Positions 15,062 to 18,852 of a stretch of 33,841 nucleotides of DNA are shown in pieces. Position 1 is the stretch's first letter, and every line of letters starts with the position of its first letter. Below the pieces are notes generated by a model. It was not told where the DNA came from. It was given only the letters and a program-made list of their open reading frames with translations, and searched no databases. The position numbers and the translations under genes were made by a program. Source of the DNA: a virus; the IMG/VR virus record IMGVR_UViG_3300035660_000049, positions 1-33,841 of that record. One strand, 5' to 3'.

Positions 15062-16303
15062 TTATTTGCCTTCTGCCTGCCCGCCTGGCTGGGCAGGCGC
15101 AGGCAGGCCAATCGGTTGAATGTTGCTGGCCATGTAATAACGGTCGCCATCGGCATAGGCGCCCACGTCGTCCTTCTCGCGCGCCTCGTTGGGCGTCATG
15201 ATCCCGTTCTGGATCCTCTTCGCCATCGCCTCGGCCCGTGACCGGCTGTCCATGCGCAGGAGCGATTCCCGGATGAATTTGAAGTAGGTATCGCCTTGCT
15301 CAGCCTGGCTCAGCCATTTGATCCGCGCCGCTTCCTCCCACGGCACCAAGTACGCGTCCAGGGTGCCCTGCAGGTATTCGATGTACTTCTGTTCGTTGCT
15401 GTTGTAGGATTGTTTTCCTCTGTTGAGCATGTGCTCGGGCAGGCCGAAGAAGTTGCAAACGTCCTGGTCGGTGGCGTCGATGCTTTCTAGGAACTGTGCA
15501 TCCCTGAGTTGTATGTCGATCGCCTCGAATTTCGTGATCTTGCTGTCGAACACCGCGAGGCGGTAGGCATTTTCGGTCCCGCTCATGGCCTCCTCGTAAG
15601 CCTTGCGCACGATCTGGCGTTTCTCTTTGTCGAGCTCGCCAGACATTTGTATATAAGCGGCGGGCATGAACCCTTGCGAGTACAACATGCTCTGCGTCTT
15701 GCGCGCTGCCAGCTGCCGCCCGAACGTCTCGCGCGCAAAGGTGATCACTCCGCGTCCCATGCAGCCCGTCGCATCCGGGTTGATCAACAAGTGCAGGATC
15801 TCCACCGATGGGATGTACTCGGTCTTGCCGCTCGTGAATGTGTGCCGGTACCATAAATTGCCTTCCACGTCGAAGACCGGCGTCGTGCGGTCGGCAGGCA
15901 GGATCAGCAGCTGCCTGGGCCCGACCATTGGCTGCCAGATGTAGGCATTGCCGTAGAATAATTGCCATTCGATGACGGCTTTCTTGAATTGGAACGGAGT
16001 CCAACCCCACAGGTTCGGCGAGACCTGCAGCAGGTAGGCCATGTTTCGTGTCACCGCGTCGGGCTGGACCTGCTGGATGTTCCGCCCCTCGCGCCTGATC
16101 ATTTGGAAGGGGATCTTCGCGACGTCGTCGCTAATGATGTTCTTGGCGCGGTAGGCCGTGGCGATCGCCAGCGATCCGTTGACCGTGACCTTCTCCCCTG
16201 AACGGGTTTCGTAGCCACGCCGCGTCTCGTAGTCCGGCCGCGGCGTCGCATTCGGATCTTCCTTGATTTTCTGTGTATTACTTAGCAGGTTGCTCAGTAA
16301 CAT
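15062..16303 (-). CDS. HK97-family portal protein (413 aa)
   Basis: The portal is the dodecameric ring at one capsid vertex through which DNA enters and leaves. The sequence matches the phage_portal (HK97) family: IATAYRAKNIISDDVAKIPF, the LLQVSPNLWGWTPFQFKKAV region, then NAYIWQPMVGPRQLLILPAD and the C-terminal FGLPEHMLNRGKQSYNSNEQ. It lies after the terminase block and before the protease, as in HK97-like heads. The C-terminal LPAPAQPGGQAEGK is low-complexity, encoded by a GCCTGCC-type palindrome (about 15066-15108). Its start overlaps the upstream small gene. Confidence 0.9.
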   Translation of the reverse strand: MLLSNLLSNTQKIKEDPNATPRPDYETRRGYETRSGEKVTVNGSLAIATAYRAKNIISDDVAKIPFQMIRREGRNIQQVQPDAVTRNMAYLLQVSPNLWGWTPFQFKKAVIEWQLFYGNAYIWQPMVGPRQLLILPADRTTPVFDVEGNLWYRHTFTSGKTEYIPSVEILHLLINPDATGCMGRGVITFARETFGRQLAARKTQSMLYSQGFMPAAYIQMSGELDKEKRQIVRKAYEEAMSGTENAYRLAVFDSKITKFEAIDIQLRDAQFLESIDATDQDVCNFFGLPEHMLNRGKQSYNSNEQKYIEYLQGTLDAYLVPWEEAARIKWLSQAEQGDTYFKFIRESLLRMDSRSRAEAMAKRIQNGIMTPNEAREKDDVGAYADGDRYYMASNIQPIGLPAPAQPGGQAEGK

Positions 16304-16463
16304 GCTTTGCCTTGGCCTTTGCGATCAGCACGCCGAAAACGATCAGCATGATTCCCGCCGCGATCCACGTGGCGATGGCGCTCAACAGGGACAACCCATA
16401 CAGGATGCAGGCGCACCCCGCTGCGAGCAGAAGGTCATCCAGAAAACGAAGCAATAATTTCAC
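16278..16463 (-). CDS. Small membrane protein, two TM helices (61 aa)
   Basis: Two hydrophobic segments (LLLAAGCACILYGLSLL and TWIAAGIMLIVFGVLIA) with a short polar N-terminus and a Lys-rich C-terminus (KAKAKHVTEQPAK) suggest an inner-membrane hairpin. It overlaps the start of the portal gene by 26 bases and follows another small membrane gene by a four-base overlap. Holin or accessory roles are possible, but no family is recognised. Confidence 0.65.
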   Translation of the reverse strand: MKLLLRFLDDLLLAAGCACILYGLSLLSAIATWIAAGIMLIVFGVLIAKAKAKHVTEQPAK

Positions 16464-16714
16464 TTGAAAACCAACTGCACTTTGCCTGTCAGGAGGGCGC
16501 CAATAAAACCTAAAATGCCCAATCCAATAGCGCTTACGAAAAACATGCTGATTTTGTAGAAAGTCAGGACTGGCTGGAGCTTCTCTAGCTTTTCATAGAT
16601 GTCAACGATCGCAGAAAAAAGCAGGACGTCGCGCGTATTATCGTTGTCTATATTTCCACCCCTCTCGATCACATCCCTAATTTTCTTGATGACCTCGCTG
16701 CTGCCGTTTGCCAT
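16460..16714 (-). CDS. Small membrane protein with N-terminal helix and one C-terminal TM (84 aa)
   Basis: The N-terminal half (ANGSSEVIKKIRDVIERGGN) is a charged helix. The C-terminal half has a hydrophobic stretch (ISMFFVSAIGLGILGFIGAL) followed by KVQLVFK, giving one membrane span. The start at 16714 has AGGAG nine bases upstream; the longer open frame would begin inside the terminator hairpin and is rejected. This is the first gene downstream of RNA element copy 1. Its relation to the second membrane gene (22659-23126) is positional, not sequence-based. Confidence 0.65.
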   Translation of the reverse strand: MANGSSEVIKKIRDVIERGGNIDNDNTRDVLLFSAIVDIYEKLEKLQPVLTFYKISMFFVSAIGLGILGFIGALLTGKVQLVFK

Positions 16715-16735
16715 GCCATTCATCTCCTGGACAAA

Positions 16736-16766
16736 CAAAAAACCCGACGCCTCTATGGCGTCGGGT
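16736..16766 (-). terminator. Intrinsic terminator of RNA copy 1
   Basis: A 10-bp GC-rich stem (ACCCGACGCC/GGCGTCGGGT, loop of five) is followed on the minus strand by six T residues and GTTTG. It lies 20-odd bases before the ribosome-binding site of the 84-aa membrane gene, so late genes downstream would be silent unless it is passed. Confidence 0.8.
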
Positions 16767-16826
16767 GCATCACTCTCGACAATTCGTCCCGGTCTTAGCA
16801 CCAGGACTGCAAAAGTTGTTCTTACG
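16736..16826 (-). ncRNA. Short structured RNA with terminator, copy 1
   Basis: A consensus promoter lies just upstream (16833-16860). The minus-strand RNA then contains hairpin 1 (GTCCTGGT / ACCGGGAC, 16786-16807) and a GC-rich stem (ACCCGACGCC / GGCGTCGGGT, 16742-16766) followed by TTTTTT, an intrinsic terminator. The same order recurs at 23155-23231 with the shared segments TTTTGCAGTCCTGGTGCTA and GATGCACCCG. In both copies GGTGC of hairpin 1 could pair with GCACC in the terminator's 5' arm, so the two structures exclude each other. It may be a cis-acting leader (attenuator or antitermination site) or a free small RNA. The function is inferred. Confidence 0.65.
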
Positions 16827-16832
16827 ATCTAA

Positions 16833-16860
16833 AGTATAGCCCCTTTACCAGAATTGTCAA
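16833..16860 (-). promoter_or_regulatory. Strong leftward promoter before RNA copy 1
   Basis: On the minus strand, TTGACA (16855-16860), a 16-base spacer and TATACT (16833-16838) make a near-perfect sigma-70 promoter. It would start transcription near 16826 and read into the structured RNA and the portal-tail genes. It diverges from the Arc-like gene promoter 57 bases away. Confidence 0.85.
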
Positions 16861-16864
16861 GCGC

Positions 16865-16911
16865 GAAAACGGGCAACCTTCGAAAATCGTTGCCGCGGAA
16901 ACGGCGTTTTC
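16865..16911. promoter_or_regulatory. Nested inverted repeat between divergent promoters, operator candidate
   Basis: GAAAACG (16865-16871) with CGTTTTC (16905-16911), and inside it GGCAAC (16872-16877) with GTTGCC (16889-16894), form a nested dyad exactly between the two -35 boxes. It is a natural site for the Arc-like repressor encoded next door; binding is inferred. Confidence 0.5.
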
Positions 16912-16916
16912 AACCC

Positions 16917-16945
16917 TTGACAAGCCTTCACATTGCCGCTATAAT
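16917..16945 (+). promoter_or_regulatory. Consensus promoter of the Arc-like gene
   Basis: TTGACA (16917-16922), a 17-base spacer and TATAAT (16940-16945) are a perfect sigma-70 promoter. The start codon at 16952 is seven bases after the -10 box, where transcription should begin, so the mRNA appears leaderless. Confidence 0.88.
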
Positions 16946-16951
16946 GCCGCT

Positions 16952-17110
16952 ATGAAAAAATTTACACTTAGACTCTTTGATGCCCTCCATGAAGCACTTA
17001 TAAAAAGTGCCGCGAAAAATCACCGGAGTTTAAACAGTGAAATGATCCATGCCTTGTTAGAATATGTGCGAAATCAAGGCTACAAAGTGAGTGAAGAAAA
17101 AGAAATCTGA
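16952..17110 (+). CDS. Arc-like ribbon-helix-helix repressor (52 aa)
   Basis: This short frame starts MKKFTLRLFDALHEALIKSA and continues to KNHRSLNSEMIHALLEYV, a clear Arc/MetJ-type RHH pattern. FTLRLF gives the DNA-contacting beta strand, ALHEALIKSA helix A, and SLNSEMIHALLEYV helix B. RHH proteins bind as dimers to short dyads. The nested inverted repeat just upstream, between divergent promoters, is a likely operator. It could auto-regulate and repress the leftward late promoter, as Arc does at P22 ant. It could instead be an antitoxin, but no toxin gene is adjacent in the same transcript. The mRNA seems leaderless. Confidence 0.85.
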   Translation: MKKFTLRLFDALHEALIKSAAKNHRSLNSEMIHALLEYVRNQGYKVSEEKEI

Positions 17111-17124
17111 TTCCCTTTACAAAC

Positions 17125-17158
17125 GAGCCTAAAGAGCGCAGGAACGCTCGATAGGCTC
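17125..17158. repeat. Two-tier hairpin after the Arc-like gene
   Basis: GAGCCT (17125-17130) pairs with AGGCTC (17153-17158), enclosing GAGCG (17134-17138) / CGCTC (17145-17149) with a CAGGAA loop. There is no T-run. It could act as an mRNA end-stabiliser or as part of the structured leader that follows. Confidence 0.55.
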
Positions 17159-17164
17159 TGACCA

Positions 17165-17219
17165 CCGCCGTGCACAGGCCACGACGTAGGCTGATGGCAA
17201 TTGTACCATCACACGGCGG
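17165..17219 (+). ncRNA. Structured leader before the 118-aa gene, three-way-junction-like
   Basis: Stem P1 CCGCCGTG (17165-17172) pairs with CACGGCGG (17212-17219). Inside are a short GCC/GGC hairpin (17178-17191) and stem TGATGG / CCATCA (17192-17211), with a CAATTGTA loop abutting P1. The ribosome-binding site GAGGAGG (17231-17237) starts 12 bases after the structure. No known riboswitch was recognised. A structured 5' leader is inferred. Confidence 0.45.
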
Positions 17220-17243
17220 ACCATTCCAAAGAGGAGGCTCGCC

Positions 17244-17600
17244 GTGTTTGATTTGAATGCCCTGTTCGATCTCAATTCCCTGCCGGTCGCGCCGGAGTTC
17301 ATCGAAGTGCTGGCCGAGAATGCCACCGAGACCGCCGCGGCTGCTCTCGAAGCCCTCCACGCTCCCGAACATCTCGTCCTGCTGGTCAGGAACATCCACG
17401 AGCTGGGTTATTATCTAGAGCAGTGTTACCGCTCCCCGAATCCCTTGCTGCGCGAGCGCAGCAGCCGCTTCGACATCGAAGCGGTTGTCATCGAAAGCCT
17501 CAATGCCATCGCCCAGTCCGGCGGTATTTTCCGTGGGCCCACCGGCGACACTTTCCCACGCGAAGCGCCCACGCCTGTGCAGTTCGAGAAGGGATCATGA
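17244..17600 (+). CDS. Unrecognised helical protein (118 aa), GTG start
   Basis: GTG at 17244 follows GAGGAGG by six bases, which decides the start. The protein begins VFDLNALFDLNSLPVAPEFI (start residue Met in vivo) and is mostly helical and Ala/Glu-rich (EVLAENATETAAAALEALHA). A Leu-rich segment (LVLLVRNIHELGYYLEQC) lies in the middle, and a Pro-rich end (REAPTPVQFEKGS) follows. No family is recognised. Its stop overlaps the start of the endonuclease VII-like gene (ATGA), so the two are coupled. It lies in the rightward island after the Arc-like gene. A regulatory or anti-repressor role is possible but only inferred. Confidence 0.7.
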   Translation: MFDLNALFDLNSLPVAPEFIEVLAENATETAAAALEALHAPEHLVLLVRNIHELGYYLEQCYRSPNPLLRERSSRFDIEAVVIESLNAIAQSGGIFRGPTGDTFPREAPTPVQFEKGS

Positions 17601-18229
17601 GAGAGATCCCGCTCACCCAGAGGAAGATATGTAATCACTGTGGGGAAGATAAAAAAACTGATGAGTTTTGTAAGTGCTCTCAGTCTCTTGATGGATTACA
17701 ACCAAGATGCCGCGATTGCAATAGACTTTATTCTAAAGCTACGAAAGAACAACGCAAGGAATACAACCGATTATATCGTTTGCGCCATCCAGAAGTAGGA
17801 CGCAAAGCCCAAGCTAAATACAGAAAGGCCCATCGAGAGGAAGTCCTGAAAAGAAACCGGGAATATATGCGTCAAATCCGCAAAGAATGCCCCGACAAAT
17901 TTCACAAAAGAGATCGAAAATTCTTCCTAGCCAAAAGAGGTCTAACCGAAGATGAATACAATCGCCTATTTGAACAACAAGGTGGCGTGTGTGCGATTTG
18001 CGGGCATACCGGAACGGGGAAGCATGGTTATCTCTGCGTAGACCACGACCACAAAACAGGTAAAGTTCGTGGTTTACTTTGCAACAGTTGTAATATGGGA
18101 TTGGGTCATTTTGGCGATAACGCATCTATCTTGAAAAAGATGATCGATTATCTCGCTTTTGCCGAAGCCGTTGCCGCTCGTGATGAGGCAGCCAAAAAAT
18201 ATCACGGTGAATTCGCCAATCTCAAATAG
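17597..18229 (+). CDS. Endonuclease VII-like HNH nuclease with AP2-type C-terminal end (210 aa)
   Basis: Residues 10-45 hold a Cys-rich zinc ribbon (CNHCGEDKKTDEFCKC, then RCRDCN). A basic helical linker follows (KEYNRLYRLRHPEVGRKAQA). Residues 120-185 form an endonuclease VII/HNH-type core: VCAICGHTGTGKHGYLCVDH, DHKTGKVRGLLCNSCNMGLG and FGDNASILKKMIDYL. The last residues, ARDEAAKKYHGEFANLK, match the C-terminal end of AP2-type HNH homing endonucleases (compare [18 protein letters not shown] in the 160-aa gene at 27410). It is probably a free-standing mobile nuclease. The start at 17597 is in the ATGA overlap. Codon use is more A/T-rich than the neighbours. Confidence 0.82.
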   Translation: MREIPLTQRKICNHCGEDKKTDEFCKCSQSLDGLQPRCRDCNRLYSKATKEQRKEYNRLYRLRHPEVGRKAQAKYRKAHREEVLKRNREYMRQIRKECPDKFHKRDRKFFLAKRGLTEDEYNRLFEQQGGVCAICGHTGTGKHGYLCVDHDHKTGKVRGLLCNSCNMGLGHFGDNASILKKMIDYLAFAEAVAARDEAAKKYHGEFANLK

Positions 18230-18248
18230 GCTTGGCTTAAAGCACACC

Positions 18249-18264
18249 GTCCCCTCACGGGGAC
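18249..18264. repeat. GTCCCC/GGGGAC hairpin
   Basis: GTCCCC TCAC GGGGAC forms a perfect 6-bp stem 20 bases past the HNH stop. There is no T-run on the + strand, so it is at best a weak terminator for the rightward genes. Confidence 0.45.
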
Positions 18265-18307
18265 GGGGCGGCGGGCGCAGGAGCGCTAATCGCACTTTTG
18301 CTTCAGG

Positions 18308-18354
18308 TTTAGCTCAAGAAGAGCTGCCTGCTAAAAATATTATAGCACAATTTG
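18308..18354 (+). repeat. tRNA-like fragment repeat, copy A
   Basis: TTTAGCTCAAG..AGAGCT, then GCCTGCT..ATATTATAGCAC, resembles a tRNA D arm followed by a 5' anticodon strand. It matches copy B at 18425-18474 over most of its length. No T arm or acceptor stem follows. It is judged a relic or repeat, not a functional tRNA. Confidence 0.5.
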
Positions 18355-18381
18355 GCAAATATTCAATCTTATAAAACGGGA

Positions 18382-18409
18382 ACGCCGCCCTGCTTTCACA
18401 GAGCGGCGT
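18382..18409 (-). terminator. Hairpin between tRNA-like repeats, weak leftward terminator
   Basis: ACGCCGC (18382-18388) and GCGGCGT (18403-18409) form a perfect 7-bp stem, with inner CTG/CAG pairs. On the minus strand the T-run TTTTAT comes about five bases after the stem, so termination of leftward terminase/tRNA transcripts here is plausible but not optimal. Confidence 0.5.
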
Positions 18410-18416
18410 GTCCGTC

Positions 18417-18474
18417 AAGCCATAGATTAGCTCAATGGATAGAGCTAGCCCGCTGGATATAATATAGCACTTTT
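18417..18474 (+). repeat. tRNA-like fragment repeat, copy B, with tRNA segments in permuted order
   Basis: AAGCCATAGAT (18417-18427), then the D-arm-like TAGCTCAATGGATAGAGC, then TAGCCCGCT (18446-18454). In the minus-strand tRNA nearby, TAGCCCGCT and AAGCCATAGAT are contiguous in the opposite order. The copy ends with ATATAATATAGCAC, like copy A. Confidence 0.55.
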
Positions 18475-18513
18475 CTCCTGAAATTTCAAGAGGCAAATAA
18501 ATCATGGCAAGTG

Positions 18514-18585
18514 CGCCCCGGGCGAGATTCGAACTCACATCTATGGCTTAGCGGGCTATTATTCTATCCGTTGAACTACCGGGGC
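18514..18585 (-). tRNA. Degenerate tRNA, anticodon position GCT (identity uncertain)
   Basis: Acceptor GCCCCGG pairs perfectly with CCGGGGC. D arm GTTC..GAAT, T stem GTGAG/CTCGC and loop TTCGAAT are sound. The anticodon loop reads CCGCTAA, so anticodon GCT (Ser) but with C at position 33 instead of the near-universal T. The anticodon stem has one A-C mismatch, and the four-base variable loop lacks the long arm expected of tRNA-Ser. Discriminator is G; CCA is not encoded. It could be a phage tRNA under decay, a tRNA mimic, or a decoy. It lies downstream of the terminase gene on the same strand. Confidence 0.7.
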
Positions 18586-18768
18586 ACCCCCTCGATTGTA
18601 CCGCGGAACGTCTGACCCCGTAGTTGGGTGCGTTATTTTTGCAATATGTCTACGCAGGTCAGATCGCGACTGCTCAAGTAAGGCAAGCTGTTTACGTTGC
18701 CGCTCACATTTCTTGAGCAATTCCGAATAGCGAACCTTCAAAAGTTGAAATTCAATCCACTTTTTCAT
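18559..18768 (-). CDS. Small coiled-coil protein running into the tRNA (69 aa)
   Basis: GAGG precedes the ATG by about six bases, and the gene begins 84 bases after the large terminase stop. The first 45 residues (LLKVRYSELLKKCERQRKQL, then ALLEQSRSDLRRHIAKI) are a basic heptad-like helix. The last residues (GGAPVVQRIE) and the stop codon are read from the 5' part of the degenerate tRNA, so the two overlap by 27 bases. No family is recognised. Confidence 0.55.
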   Translation of the reverse strand: MKKWIEFQLLKVRYSELLKKCERQRKQLALLEQSRSDLRRHIAKITHPTTGSDVPRYNRGGAPVVQRIE

Positions 18769-18852
18769 AGTTTCCTCTAAAATCCAAACCTGATATTGTT
18801 CCCATCAACCGGGCCCACGCTTGGATTGTACCGTATTACAGTGACAAAATAG

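Noticed and set aside
16736-16826. Hammerhead, fluoride, guanidine, c-di-GMP or preQ1 RNA for the duplicated leader
   Set aside because: None of the conserved cores of these RNAs as I know them is present; only hairpins and a terminator are seen.
16952-17600. Toxin-antitoxin pair (Arc-like protein plus 118-aa protein)
   Set aside because: The two genes are 133 bases apart with a structured leader between; the operator layout fits a late-gene repressor better, and the 118-aa protein has no toxin motif.
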